From: an uncultured Muribaculaceae bacterium
GTDB lineage: Bacteria > Bacteroidota > Bacteroidia > Bacteroidales > Muribaculaceae
Direction: 5' to 3'
DNA: 64,000 nucleotides
Assembly: GCA_910584125.1 (NCBI GenBank)
Contig: CAJTXU010000001.1
Span: 47,160-111,159, forward strand
Both the position numbers and the translations under genes were made by a program. Below, piece by piece: positions 9,066 to 17,811 of the stretch. Every line of letters starts with the position of its first letter. Position 1 is the first letter of the stretch. Below the pieces are notes generated by a model. That model made no database searches. It was not told the DNA's origin and saw only the letters and a list, made by a program, of their open reading frames with translations.

Positions 9066-9080
9066 ATTACTTATTACTTA

Positions 9081-9737
9081 TTACTTATCTTTTATAATAT
9101 CGGCCACCTGCTCCGCTATGCGACGGCATATCTCCGAGACAGCCCGCATCGGCAGGTCGATGTAGACGCCCTCGCACTTAGGGACGGCGATGTAGTCGAG
9201 CTCGGCCACCGTGGCGGGAGACGCCGTGTTGAACACCTCGAGCTCCTTGATGTCACCACGCTCGGCGATGGCAACGGCAGGCGACGTGCGCCGGCGGCTG
9301 CGGCGGTAGGGGATGGCGCGGAGCCTGCGCTCCTCGCCCGCCGAGGCAAGCGGAACGCTGACGCCCGTCTCCCAGTCGGACATGCGGAAGCGGACCAGAC
9401 GCAGGAAGTCCTTGGGAAGCCTGACGACGGCCCGGCCGCACTCCTCGTGGCGCGCCACCGGCACGTAGATCTCCTGAAGCGGGAGGTCGGGCGCGACGCC
9501 CTGCTGCTCCTGACGCCCCGCGATCAGAGTGTCGTCGACGGCGTGGCGGCACTCGTCGATGCGCGACAGCGGCATCGTGCTCAGCACGGCCGACGCCGCG
9601 TCGGGCAGCAGCATGATGATGAGCGACTTGAGGTTGACGCCGGGGTCGCCGTAGTCTACGAGTTCCTGGATTATCTCTTCATTCTCGTCGAGAAAGGCGT
9701 AGACCTTCCCGACGATATCCATGATCTTGAATTTCAT
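9081..9737 (-). CDS. Conserved-looking protein of the capsid/lysis cluster, unknown function
   Basis: I do not recognise this 218-residue protein. The N-terminal third is helical (KIMDIVGKVYAFLDENEEII, then DPGVNLKSLIIMLLPDAASAVL). The middle has beta character with many Arg and Pro (RLPKDFLRLVRFRMSDWE), and the C-terminus is helical (RAVSEICRRIAEQVADIIKD). There is no signal peptide or membrane span. It lies between the capsid-like and lysis genes. In a phage this slot would hold a head-completion or connector protein, but that is inference only. Confidence 0.6.
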   Translation of the reverse strand: MKFKIMDIVGKVYAFLDENEEIIQELVDYGDPGVNLKSLIIMLLPDAASAVLSTMPLSRIDECRHAVDDTLIAGRQEQQGVAPDLPLQEIYVPVARHEECGRAVVRLPKDFLRLVRFRMSDWETGVSVPLASAGEERRLRAIPYRRSRRRTSPAVAIAERGDIKELEVFNTASPATVAELDYIAVPKCEGVYIDLPMRAVSEICRRIAEQVADIIKDK

Positions 9738-9756
9738 ATTCGTGTGGTCATTATGT

Positions 9757-10026
9757 TCAGTTGATTCTCACTATCCTCCCCGAGCGGAAATAGGAGCTCC
9801 GCTCGATGAGGCTCTTCACGGCGGGGTCGCACGTGGCGAAGACGGCCGGTATGACGCCGAGCGAGCTCATGGAGCCTCCGCTGAAGGGTATTCTCACTTT
9901 CGCCGTACCGACGGAGATGAGCGCCACCCACTCCGTGAGGCCGTAGACACCGTAGACGCTTCGCCCGGTGTCGGCTTCCCGGGCCGGATTGCCCGGGAAG
10001 GCCGCTTTCTTTCTGTTGTCTGCCAT
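9757..10026 (-). CDS. Small protein of the capsid/lysis cluster, unknown function
   Basis: The protein is 89 residues and soluble, with a disordered N-terminus (MADNRKKAAFPGNPAREADTG). A predicted beta-rich core follows, YGLTEWVALISVGTAKVRIP and then FSGGSMSSLGVIPAVFATCD. It starts 8 bp after the capsid-like gene ends and 19 bp before the next gene, so it is clearly part of the same operon. Phage genomes often carry a small head-decoration or fibre gene right after the major capsid gene. No sequence motif confirms that role here. Confidence 0.55.
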   Translation of the reverse strand: MADNRKKAAFPGNPAREADTGRSVYGVYGLTEWVALISVGTAKVRIPFSGGSMSSLGVIPAVFATCDPAVKSLIERSSYFRSGRIVRIN

Positions 10027-10034
10027 GTCAGTGT

Positions 10035-11552
10035 TCAGTCAATCGATAGTTCGCCGTTATACTCGCTCCAGTTCACCACGGTCTCCAGGTTTGTGCCGGT
10101 GCCGACGCGCGCCTGCCAGATCTGGCCCGTGCGCGCCGACAGTGAGATGCCGGGGCAGTCGCACGCCAGATAATAGAGGGCGCCGTCCTGCGGATCCACG
10201 GGGGCCTTGTCGCTCTCCCAGAAGCGGAAGGAGAAGGCGGCCGTGTCGCGGTTCTCTCCCTCGCCGTCTATCCAGATGTGGCATGCCCCCTTGAGCGCGA
10301 GCGCGTCCCAGATCAGGATGCCGTTGCGCGTGGCCTCCTCGCCCTCCACGCGGTCGCTGAAGCTGTGCTCCGCGCTGTAGATGTAGTGCACGAGGCGGTT
10401 CTCGCCGATCAGAGCGCCGCTGTTGCTCCAGCCCAGGCGATCGAGAGTCGGCTCGCGCTTGATCTCGATGTCGCCGAACACGGTGTGGAAATTCGTTACG
10501 GTCCAGCCGATGGAGTTCACCTTGGTGGTGATCTGGATCTCGGGATGCTTCGAGAAGTCGATGCACTGGATCTGCTCCAACAGGTTCTTGCCGGCGAGAA
10601 GCAGGGCGGTCTTGGGCACGTCCTCGCCAGTGAAGAACATCTTGGCCAGGGCGATGATGCGCTCTACGGTCCAGGCGCCCTCGTGCTGCAGCTCGCGCTT
10701 GAACTGCCAGCGCAGGCCCTCGGTGCAGTAGACGTACTGCATGCCCATTCTGGGCACGTTGACCTTGAACTTGCCGGCGCGGCCGGCCCAGAGGGTGCGG
10801 TTGCCGCGCACCTTGAAGTTGCTGATGGCCTGCTCGGCGATGATCGCCTTGGAGAAGGGGATGCGCTTGCGCTGGCTCTCGAAATAGTCGGAAACCACCT
10901 GGTTCATGCCGCGCTTCTGCAGGTAGACGCGCGTGGGCTGGGGCACGATCATGTCAGGGTCGACCTCCTTCTGCGTCTCGTAGAGTGAGTTGGCGAGGAT
11001 GACGCAGACCGTGCCCTTGGGGATGGCCGGGATGCCGCAGAACTCGTCGGTGACGTTCTGCTTGGGACCGTTGACGGCGCGCACGACGGGGTTGTTGGTA
11101 GTGGTGTCGTAGCCGGTGACGAAGAGCATCAGGTCCTTGCCGGGGGTGTTGTTGCGGCCGTCGATGTCGAAGCCGTCAACGCCCTTGGCGAGCAGCGTGG
11201 TGTAGGGGCGGGGCACGCTCTGATCGGCCGACGCGAGGGGCAGCACGCACTGCATCTGCCGGGTGGCGGTGACGTCGCTTGCCACCGTGACGCTGCCGCG
11301 CGCCTCGTCGATCATGAAATGCTCCACCTCCGGACTGCTCACCTTGACGCGCTTGGCTTTGAGCATGAGGTTCATCAGCGGAGTGTCGTCGCTGTTGAAG
11401 CGGAAGAGTTCGTCGTCGATGTCGCTCTCCACAAGATGGCCGGGGGCGATGCCGTCGCTGGCCTCGGCGAGGCTCGATACTGTTGCTGCCGCTCCGGGCA
11501 CGATTGTCTTCGCTCCCGATGTGCCGGGAGTCTTAGGTCTGTTGTCACTCAT
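10035..11552 (-). CDS. Major capsid-like protein (putative HK97-fold)
   Basis: The protein is 505 residues. The N-terminal 35 residues are flexible. IDDELFRFNSDDTPLMNLML follows, which resembles the 'DTPxxxxL' segment near the start of SU10/DUF5309-type phage capsid proteins. KAIIAEQAISNFKVRGNRTL, a long central helix, TALLLAGKNLLEQI and GWTVTNFHTVFGDIEIKREP also sit in the order seen in those capsids. No signal peptide or membrane span is present. It lies downstream of an acidic repeat protein, as a capsid gene lies downstream of its scaffold gene. The capsid assignment is a motif-level judgement, not a proven homology. A structural-fold search would be decisive. Confidence 0.5.
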   Translation of the reverse strand: MSDNRPKTPGTSGAKTIVPGAAATVSSLAEASDGIAPGHLVESDIDDELFRFNSDDTPLMNLMLKAKRVKVSSPEVEHFMIDEARGSVTVASDVTATRQMQCVLPLASADQSVPRPYTTLLAKGVDGFDIDGRNNTPGKDLMLFVTGYDTTTNNPVVRAVNGPKQNVTDEFCGIPAIPKGTVCVILANSLYETQKEVDPDMIVPQPTRVYLQKRGMNQVVSDYFESQRKRIPFSKAIIAEQAISNFKVRGNRTLWAGRAGKFKVNVPRMGMQYVYCTEGLRWQFKRELQHEGAWTVERIIALAKMFFTGEDVPKTALLLAGKNLLEQIQCIDFSKHPEIQITTKVNSIGWTVTNFHTVFGDIEIKREPTLDRLGWSNSGALIGENRLVHYIYSAEHSFSDRVEGEEATRNGILIWDALALKGACHIWIDGEGENRDTAAFSFRFWESDKAPVDPQDGALYYLACDCPGISLSARTGQIWQARVGTGTNLETVVNWSEYNGELSID

Positions 11553-11752
11553 CTGGTTTGAGTTTAAAGTTTAGGGTTTAGGGTTTAAAGTTTAGGGTTT
11601 AGGGGCTGGCGGTTCAATTGACCGTTGACGCGTAGCCCACTTCTTACTTTTTACTTCTTACTTCTTACTTTTTACTTCTTACTTCTTACTTTTTACTTCT
11701 TACTTCTTACTTTTTACTTTTTACTTCTTATTACTTATTACTTCTTACTTAT
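11553..11752. repeat. Two blocks of micro-repeats between cluster genes
   Basis: On the + strand, copies of 'gtttagggtttaaa' fill roughly 11560-11605. Copies of 'ttacttcttacttctt' and 'tactttttact' fill 11638-11752. No gene is present. On the coding (-) strand these read as A-rich 'aagtaagaagtaaaaag' and 'ccctaaactttaaa' leaders before the capsid-like start codon. Confidence 0.8.
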
Positions 11753-12331
11753 TCAGTTGGCGTCGCGGGCGATGTCGAAGATGCTGGGGCCTCGGCCGGT
11801 GTCGGAACCGGTGCCGGGATGCGGCACGCCGTCGGTGGCGTATTCGAGTTCCGTTAGTTCGTCGATGCTGGCGTTGCGGCCACGCACCTCTCCCGCCGTC
11901 TCGGCCTCGGCGACGGCCCGCGAATAGTCGGCGCCGCGGGCGATGAGGTCGAAGAGCGTCTCGCTCCATTCGCCCGATTCGAGACAGCCGGTGAGTATCC
12001 CCATGGCGTCGAGGGCCGACTGCCGGCGCTCCTCGTCGGCGATGTTCGCGTCGAGCCACGCGGCGAAAGTCTCGGCGAGGTTCGGGCTCGCGGAGTTCTC
12101 TGGACTCTCGGAGCTCTCTGAGTTCTTGGAGCTCTCTGAGTTCTTGGAGCTCTCTGAGTTCTCTGAGCTCTCGGAGCTCTCTGAGTTCTCTGAGTTCTCT
12201 GAGCTCTCGGAGTTCTCTGAGCTCTCGGAGTTCTCTGAGCTCTCTGAGCTCTCGGAGTTCTCTGAGCTCTCGGAGTTCTCGATATTCTCGAGAATCTCTT
12301 CCTTTTCTTTTTTTCTCTTCAAGTTGAACAT
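11753..12331 (-). CDS. Acidic Glu/Ser tripeptide-repeat protein, possible scaffold
   Basis: This 192-residue protein is the first gene of the cluster. A basic-acidic head (MFNLKRKKEKEEILENI) is followed by 21 tandem tripeptides of the form E/K-N/S-S/P (residues 18-80). A folded C-terminal part follows: LAETFAAWLDANI, then SALDAMGILTGCLESGEW, LFDLIARGADYSRAVAEAE and GRNASIDEL. The repeat should be disordered and highly acidic. Position just before a capsid-like gene and acidity suggest a scaffold or internal cargo protein, which is inference. The repeat array probably varies in length between strains. Confidence 0.6.
   Translation of the reverse strand: MFNLKRKKEKEEILENIENSESSENSESSESSENSESSENSESSENSENSESSESSENSESSKNSESSKNSESSESPENSASPNLAETFAAWLDANIADEERRQSALDAMGILTGCLESGEWSETLFDLIARGADYSRAVAEAETAGEVRGRNASIDELTELEYATDGVPHPGTGSDTGRGPSIFDIARDAN
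12092..12280 (-). repeat. 21-unit 9-bp coding tandem repeat
   Basis: On the coding strand the unit is GAG-A(A/G)C-TC(N), giving Glu-Asn/Ser-Ser. Units differ mainly at the second and third codons, and two begin with Lys. GAGCTC occurs over and over. Nine-base units keep the frame when copies are gained or lost. Confidence 0.9.
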
Positions 12332-12370
12332 ATGCTGTGATTTTTAGGTGGTTGTTTCCGTTTCACGCCG

Positions 12371-12378
12371 CAAAGTTA
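12371..12378 (-). promoter_or_regulatory. -7 element for the capsid/lysis cluster
   Basis: On the minus strand this reads TAACTTTG, a perfect Bacteroidota -7 box, about 40 bp before the first gene of the cluster. No good TTTG box is seen 19-21 bases upstream. A host-type vegetative box would mean the cluster can be read by the housekeeping sigma factor. Confidence 0.6.
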
Positions 12379-12519
12379 CGAAAGCGGCCGCCGGGGCCTC
12401 CTTTATCCATCCACTTCCCGCAATTTATCACGCCGACACGCGTTTTTCTCAAAAGAGGCGGCCGCTAAGACCGCCCGTGGCCGCATGGCCTTTATGAACA
12501 CCCTGTAAGCAAGCATATA

Positions 12520-14988
12520 ATGACGCTTTCAATCAAGAATATAGCCGGAACACTCGGTCTTCCGGCCCCGGCTGTGGGATGTAACATCTCGCATCTGCTC
12601 ACCGACTCGCGTTCGCTCGAATCGGCCGAAGACTCTCTCTTTTTCGCCATTCCCACCAAGGGTAATGACGGCCACCGCTTCATCTCCGACCTCTATTCGC
12701 ACGGCGTGCGCAATTTCGTCGTCAACCGGGTGCCGCGTCAGTTCGCCCACTGCATCGACGCCAATTTCCTCGTTGTTCCCGACACGGTCGAGGCCCTGCA
12801 ACGCATCGCCGCGCGTCGCCCAGATTTCGGCGGCCACATCCTTGCCATAACCGGCAGCCGGGGCAAGACTACCCTCAAGGAGTGGATTTTCCAGCTCATG
12901 GAGCCACTGTCCGACATTTCCCGCTCGCCCCGCAGCTATAATTCGCAGATCGGCGTTCCCCTCTCGATGTGGGATATCGAGCCCGCGGCCCGTCTCGCCG
13001 TGATTGAGGCCGGCATATCACGTCCCGACGAAATGTCTCCGCTGGCGGCATGCATCCAGCCCGACACGGTGATAATCACCAACATAGGCGAGGCCCACTC
13101 CGACGGATTCGCCGACGACGCCGCCAAGGCCCGCGAGAAGGCCCGCCTCGCCGCCGCGCCGTTGGTCGGCACGGTGGTCTTCCGCAAGGACTACACCCTC
13201 ATATCCGAGGCCCTCGACGCCGTGGCTCCGGCCGCGCGGAGATTCACCTGGTCGGACTCCGACACCTCGGCCGACGTCCTCATCGCCACCGAGCGCACCC
13301 CCGGCGAAACACGCGTCACCTACACCTACCGGGGCGAGACCTCGACGCTCACCGCGCCGCTCGACAACGACGCCGACATCGAGAACGCAGCCAACGCCCT
13401 CTGCTTCATGCTGCTGAGCGGCATCGGCCGCGACGTCATCGCATCCCGTTTCGCACACCTCCACAAGATCGGCACGCGCCTCAACGTCTCCGAGGGCGTG
13501 AACGGCTGCAGCGTGATCCACGACTCCTACACCTCCGACTTCTCGTCGCTGCGCCCGGCACTCGACTTCATGCGCCGCCGCAAGACCCCGAGGCAGTCGC
13601 TGACGCTCGTGCTCAGCGACCTCCACCACGAGTCGGCCGACACCGACACCCTCTACCGCAACATCGCCGCCCTCACGGCCCGCGCCGGCGTGACGCGCCT
13701 CATCGGCGTCGGCCCGGCCATGTCGGCCCATGCCGCTATGTTCCCGATGCAGTCGCTCTTCTTCCCCGACACCCCGGCCCTGCTCGCCGCCCTATCCACA
13801 TCCGACTTCGCTGACGAGGCGATACTGCTCAAGGGCTCGCCCGAGTTCTGCCTCGACGACGTGGCCGAGATGCTCGAGACCCGACGCCACGAGACCGTGC
13901 TCGAGGTCAACCTCGACGCACTGGTCAACAACTTCAACTACTTCCGCCGACATCTCCCCGCCGGAACCGGCGTGGTCTGCATGGTCAAGGCCTCGGGTTA
14001 CGGCGCCGGAAGCTACGAGATCGCCAAGACCCTGCAGGACTGCGGCGCGGCCTACCTCGCCGTCGCCGTGCTCGACGAGGGAATCGAGCTCCGCCAGAAG
14101 GGCATCACGATGCCGATAATGGTCATGAATCCGAAGGTGGTGAACTACCGCTCGATGTTCGCCAACCGCCTCGAACCCGAGATATACTCATTCGAAATGC
14201 TGCGCGACGTAATCCGCGAAGCCCGCAAGAACGGCATCACCGGCTACCCGATTCACATCAAGCTCGACACCGGCATGCACCGCATGGGTTTCATCTGGCA
14301 GGAGCTTCCCGAACTGATGGACATCCTGGAGAGTTCGCCCGAAGTGACGGCCAAATCGACTTTCTCGCATCTCGCCACCTCCGACTGCCCCGACATGAAC
14401 GACTACACCGAGCTGCAGCTCACGCGCTTCGCGCAGTATACCGACTACATGCTGTCGCGGTCGTCCACACCGATCCTGCGCCATGTGCTCAACACGGCCG
14501 GGATACTCCGTTACCCGTCGCACCATTACGACATGGCCCGCCTCGGCATCGGCCTCTACGGAGCCAACACCCTTCCCCCCGAGATGGAGAAGCCGCTCGA
14601 GGTGGTCTCGACCCTGCGCACGGTCATCATCGCCATCCGCGACTGGGAGGCGGGCGAGACAATCGGCTACGGCCGCCGGGGCGTCCTGGCGCGCCCATCG
14701 CGTGTGGCGACGATTCCCATCGGATACGCCGACGGCATGAACCGGCACTTCGGCCGCGGCGCCGTCTCGGTGTGGATCAACGGCCATATGGCCCCCACAG
14801 TCGGCAACATCTGCATGGACGCCTGCATGATCGACGTCACCGGCATCGACTGCAAGGTCGGCGACCCGGTCGAAATCTTCGGCGCGCACGCCCCGCTGCA
14901 GCGTCTGGCCGACGCGCTCGACACAATCCCCTACGAGGTGCTCACCTCCGTCTCCCCCCGCGTCAAGCGAATCTACTACCGCGAGTGA
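12520..14988 (+). CDS. Bifunctional UDP-MurNAc-tripeptide D-Ala-D-Ala ligase / alanine racemase
   Basis: This 822-residue fusion is known from Bacteroidota. Residues 1 to about 455 are MurF-like, with ATP-binding ITGSRGKTTLKEW and the Mur ligase centre NAANALC. Residues about 458-822 are alanine racemase, with the PLP lysine at residue 490 in MVKASGYGAG, substrate contacts in HIKLDTGMHRMGF, and the C-terminal GNICMDACMIDV near the second catalytic region. One protein thus makes D-Ala and adds D-Ala-D-Ala to the peptidoglycan precursor. The MurF half lacks nothing obvious. It diverges from the cluster on the opposite strand across 188 bp. Confidence 0.93.
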   Translation: MTLSIKNIAGTLGLPAPAVGCNISHLLTDSRSLESAEDSLFFAIPTKGNDGHRFISDLYSHGVRNFVVNRVPRQFAHCIDANFLVVPDTVEALQRIAARRPDFGGHILAITGSRGKTTLKEWIFQLMEPLSDISRSPRSYNSQIGVPLSMWDIEPAARLAVIEAGISRPDEMSPLAACIQPDTVIITNIGEAHSDGFADDAAKAREKARLAAAPLVGTVVFRKDYTLISEALDAVAPAARRFTWSDSDTSADVLIATERTPGETRVTYTYRGETSTLTAPLDNDADIENAANALCFMLLSGIGRDVIASRFAHLHKIGTRLNVSEGVNGCSVIHDSYTSDFSSLRPALDFMRRRKTPRQSLTLVLSDLHHESADTDTLYRNIAALTARAGVTRLIGVGPAMSAHAAMFPMQSLFFPDTPALLAALSTSDFADEAILLKGSPEFCLDDVAEMLETRRHETVLEVNLDALVNNFNYFRRHLPAGTGVVCMVKASGYGAGSYEIAKTLQDCGAAYLAVAVLDEGIELRQKGITMPIMVMNPKVVNYRSMFANRLEPEIYSFEMLRDVIREARKNGITGYPIHIKLDTGMHRMGFIWQELPELMDILESSPEVTAKSTFSHLATSDCPDMNDYTELQLTRFAQYTDYMLSRSSTPILRHVLNTAGILRYPSHHYDMARLGIGLYGANTLPPEMEKPLEVVSTLRTVIIAIRDWEAGETIGYGRRGVLARPSRVATIPIGYADGMNRHFGRGAVSVWINGHMAPTVGNICMDACMIDVTGIDCKVGDPVEIFGAHAPLQRLADALDTIPYEVLTSVSPRVKRIYYRE

Positions 14989-15053
14989 TTGGTCAATAAG
15001 TGACAAAATTGGTGGGTTTGGCATTTTTTTACGTTCATAAACCTTTTGCCACA

Positions 15054-15061
15054 TAATTTTG
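15054..15061 (+). promoter_or_regulatory. -7 element before the efflux operon
   Basis: TAATTTTG fits TAnnTTTG and lies about 70 bp before the TolC-like start. Only a T-rich tract (15024-15030) stands near the expected -33 place. Confidence 0.5.
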
Positions 15062-15129
15062 TATTGAGAATAAAGGAGCTGGCCGCCCCGGCGGCCATGC
15101 TCCCTCTCATATTGCTTCGCATCAAGGTT

Positions 15130-16599
15130 ATGAAAACATCCATCTCATCCGCGCTCACCGCGCTCGCCATGTCGCTCGCCGTCTGCACGCCGCTGCAGGC
15201 GCAGACCGTCTCGCTCGACTCCTGCCGCAGCATGGCCCTGCGCTCCAACAAGGGCCTGCGCATGGCCGACGAGGCCGTGCGCGGCGCGCAATACACCAAA
15301 AAGGCGGCCACCGCGGCCTATCTCCCCGCGATTGACGCGAGCGCCACCTACATGTACAACCAGCACAAGACTTCCCTGCTCAGCGAGGACGCCAAGCTCC
15401 CCACGATGATATTCAACCCTCTGACCGGGAAGTATGACTACAACGTGCTGATCGGCCCCGACCTCAAGCCGGTGCTCGACCCATCCACGGGCCAGCCCAT
15501 CCCCGAGATGGTGGCCCTCATCCCCAAGGACGCGCTGACTTTCGACACCCGCAGCGTCTTCGCCGGGGCCATCACCCTCACCCAGCCCATCTTCATGGGC
15601 GGCGAGATCAAGGCCCTCAACGACATAGCCCGATATTCCGAGCAGGCTCTCGTCGCCTCGCGCAACAACATGACCCAGGAGGTCATATACGGAGTCGACG
15701 AGGCCTATTGGACCGTCGTCTCGCTCCGCGCCAAGCAGAAACTCGCCGACAGTTTCGTCGCCCTGGTCGACACGCTCCATTATGACGTCAACGCCATGCT
15801 CGAGGAGGGTGTCGCCACCCGCGCCGACCTGCTCTCGGTCGACGTCCGCCTCAACGAGGCCCGTATCATGCTCACCAAGGTCGAGAACGGTCTCTCGCTC
15901 TCGCGCATGGCCCTCGCCCAGGCGTGCGGCCTGCCCGTCGACACAGAGATGACGCTCGCCGACGAGGAGGCCGAGGGCATCGGCACCGAAATGCCCGACT
16001 ACGCATACAATATCGAGGATGTCTACGCCCGCCGCCAGGACCTTGAGGCCGTCCGCAAGGGCATCAGCATCATGAAGGGACAGGAGAAGCTCGCCCTCGG
16101 CTCGATGCTCCCCAAGCTCGGACTCGTCGGCGCATATACGTTCTCGACCCCAAACCTCATCGACGGATTCAGCCGACACCTCAAGGGAGGATTCAGCATC
16201 GGCGCCGCCATCACGATCCCCATCTGGCACTGGGGCGGAAACTACAACAAATACCGCGCCGCCCGCTCGGCCACCAACGCCCAGCGCATCATGCTCGAGG
16301 ACCTCGAGGAGAAGGTGCAGCTCCAGGTGAGCCAGGCCAAGTTCAAGATCGCCGAGGCATACAAGACCTACGATATGGCCCTCTCGAACATGCGCAGCGC
16401 CGAGGAGAACCTCCGCTGCGCCGAGATCGGCTTCAAGGAGGGCGTGCTCACCACCAACGACGTCATCACCGCCCAGACCGGCTGGCTAAAGGCCAATTCG
16501 GAGAAGATCGACGCCGAGATCGGCGTGCGCCTCTGCCGCACATACCTCTCGAAGGTGCTCGGCACGCTGTCGTACGCCCCGGCACAGACGGAACGCTGA
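15130..16599 (+). CDS. TolC-family outer-membrane efflux protein
   Basis: This 489-residue outer-membrane channel exports substrates together with the adaptor and inner-membrane genes that follow. The signal peptide is MKTSISSALTALAMSLAVC, ending near TPLQAQ. Two OEP repeats follow, each rich in long helices, for example LDSCRSMALRSNKGLRMADE and then VSQAKFKIAEAYKTYDMAL. The ATG at 15130 gives a proper signal peptide. The longer upstream frame would bury it. First gene of a four-gene transport operon. Confidence 0.9.
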   Translation: MKTSISSALTALAMSLAVCTPLQAQTVSLDSCRSMALRSNKGLRMADEAVRGAQYTKKAATAAYLPAIDASATYMYNQHKTSLLSEDAKLPTMIFNPLTGKYDYNVLIGPDLKPVLDPSTGQPIPEMVALIPKDALTFDTRSVFAGAITLTQPIFMGGEIKALNDIARYSEQALVASRNNMTQEVIYGVDEAYWTVVSLRAKQKLADSFVALVDTLHYDVNAMLEEGVATRADLLSVDVRLNEARIMLTKVENGLSLSRMALAQACGLPVDTEMTLADEEAEGIGTEMPDYAYNIEDVYARRQDLEAVRKGISIMKGQEKLALGSMLPKLGLVGAYTFSTPNLIDGFSRHLKGGFSIGAAITIPIWHWGGNYNKYRAARSATNAQRIMLEDLEEKVQLQVSQAKFKIAEAYKTYDMALSNMRSAEENLRCAEIGFKEGVLTTNDVITAQTGWLKANSEKIDAEIGVRLCRTYLSKVLGTLSYAPAQTER

Positions 16600-16648
16600 C
16601 CGCCCCGCCGCCAATCATCCACAGACTCAATGACTAAACATCCCTACC

Positions 16649-17716
16649 ATGGATCTACAGAAGAATAATAACGCCGGCGCCCCGGTCCAGACTCCCGTCG
16701 GCGCACAGAATCCCGACGAGGTCACCAAGAAGGACCGCGCGCTGATTCTGACCATACTCGTCATCCTGCTGGTGATAGCCGCCCTGGCAATCGTCGGCTT
16801 CCTGTGCATCAAGCCCCAGCCCGACACGGTGCAGGGCCAGGGCGAGGCCACCGAGATCCGCATCTCGGGCAAGTTGCCCGGCCGCGTGCGCCACATATAT
16901 GTGGAGGAGGGCCAGCACGTCAGCGCCGGAGACACGCTGGTGCACATCACGTCGAGCATCGTCGACGCCCAGTATGACCAGGCCGAGGCCATGGAGCAGG
17001 CCGCCCAGGCGGCCAACGCCAAGGTCGACGCCGGAACCCGCGCCCAGATCATCCAGGCCGCCGAAGACACCTGGCATCAGGCCCAGGCCGCCTCTGGAAT
17101 AGCCCTGAAGACCTACCAGCGCATGGAGGCCCTCTTCTCGAAGGGTGTCGTCAGCGCGCAGAAACGCGACGAGGCCAAGGCCGCCTACGACGTCGCCAAG
17201 TCGGGCGAAGCCGCCGCCAAGAGCGCCTACGACCTCGCGCGCGCCGGAGCCCAGCCCGAGGACAAGCAGGCCTCGTCGGCGATGGTCCGCGTCGCCCGCG
17301 CCGGCGTCAGCAAGGCCAACGCCCTGCTCGAAGACCAGTATCTCACAGCCCCCTTCGACGGCGAGATCACCGTCATCTACCCCAACGTCAGCGAGCTTGT
17401 GGCCACCGGAGCGCCCATCATGACCCTCCAGAAAGACGACCACTGGGCCGTCTTCAACGTCCGCGAGACACTGCTCAAGGACATTCGCCTCGGCTCCGAG
17501 CTGAAGGTCTACATCCCCGCCCTCGACAAGGACACGGTGATGAAGGTCTTCTATATCAAGGACCTCGGCACCTACGCCAACTGGCAGGCCACCAAGGCCA
17601 CGGGCGACTACGACGCCCGCACGTTCCAGATCAAGTGCCGTCCCGCCAAGCCCATCGACAACTTCCGCCCCGGCATGTCGGTAGTCTACAAAGGAGTCGA
17701 GACAAGAAAAAAGTAA
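16649..17716 (+). CDS. HlyD/EmrA-family periplasmic adaptor
   Basis: The protein has 355 residues, with one N-terminal membrane anchor (about residues 29-53, LILTILVILLVIAALAIVGFL). A biotinyl-lipoyl-like segment follows (GKLPGRVRHIYVEEGQHVSAGDTL), then a long coiled-coil hairpin rich in Ala, and a beta-barrel region (YLTAPFDGEITVIYPNVSEL). It bridges the inner-membrane permeases to the TolC-like channel. It lies 49 bp after the channel gene. Confidence 0.9.
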   Translation: MDLQKNNNAGAPVQTPVGAQNPDEVTKKDRALILTILVILLVIAALAIVGFLCIKPQPDTVQGQGEATEIRISGKLPGRVRHIYVEEGQHVSAGDTLVHITSSIVDAQYDQAEAMEQAAQAANAKVDAGTRAQIIQAAEDTWHQAQAASGIALKTYQRMEALFSKGVVSAQKRDEAKAAYDVAKSGEAAAKSAYDLARAGAQPEDKQASSAMVRVARAGVSKANALLEDQYLTAPFDGEITVIYPNVSELVATGAPIMTLQKDDHWAVFNVRETLLKDIRLGSELKVYIPALDKDTVMKVFYIKDLGTYANWQATKATGDYDARTFQIKCRPAKPIDNFRPGMSVVYKGVETRKK

Positions 17717-17811
17717 GAAGTAAGAGCGGAGCCACCGTGGCGCGACCGAAGGGAGCGCAATCCGGCAGGCTGCGCATTCCAGCAGCCAGCCCAATTTAAA
17801 ACATTACCGTT

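Noticed and set aside
8357..12331. Whole active prophage
   Set aside because: No integrase, terminase, portal, tail or attachment repeats are present in or beside the cluster.
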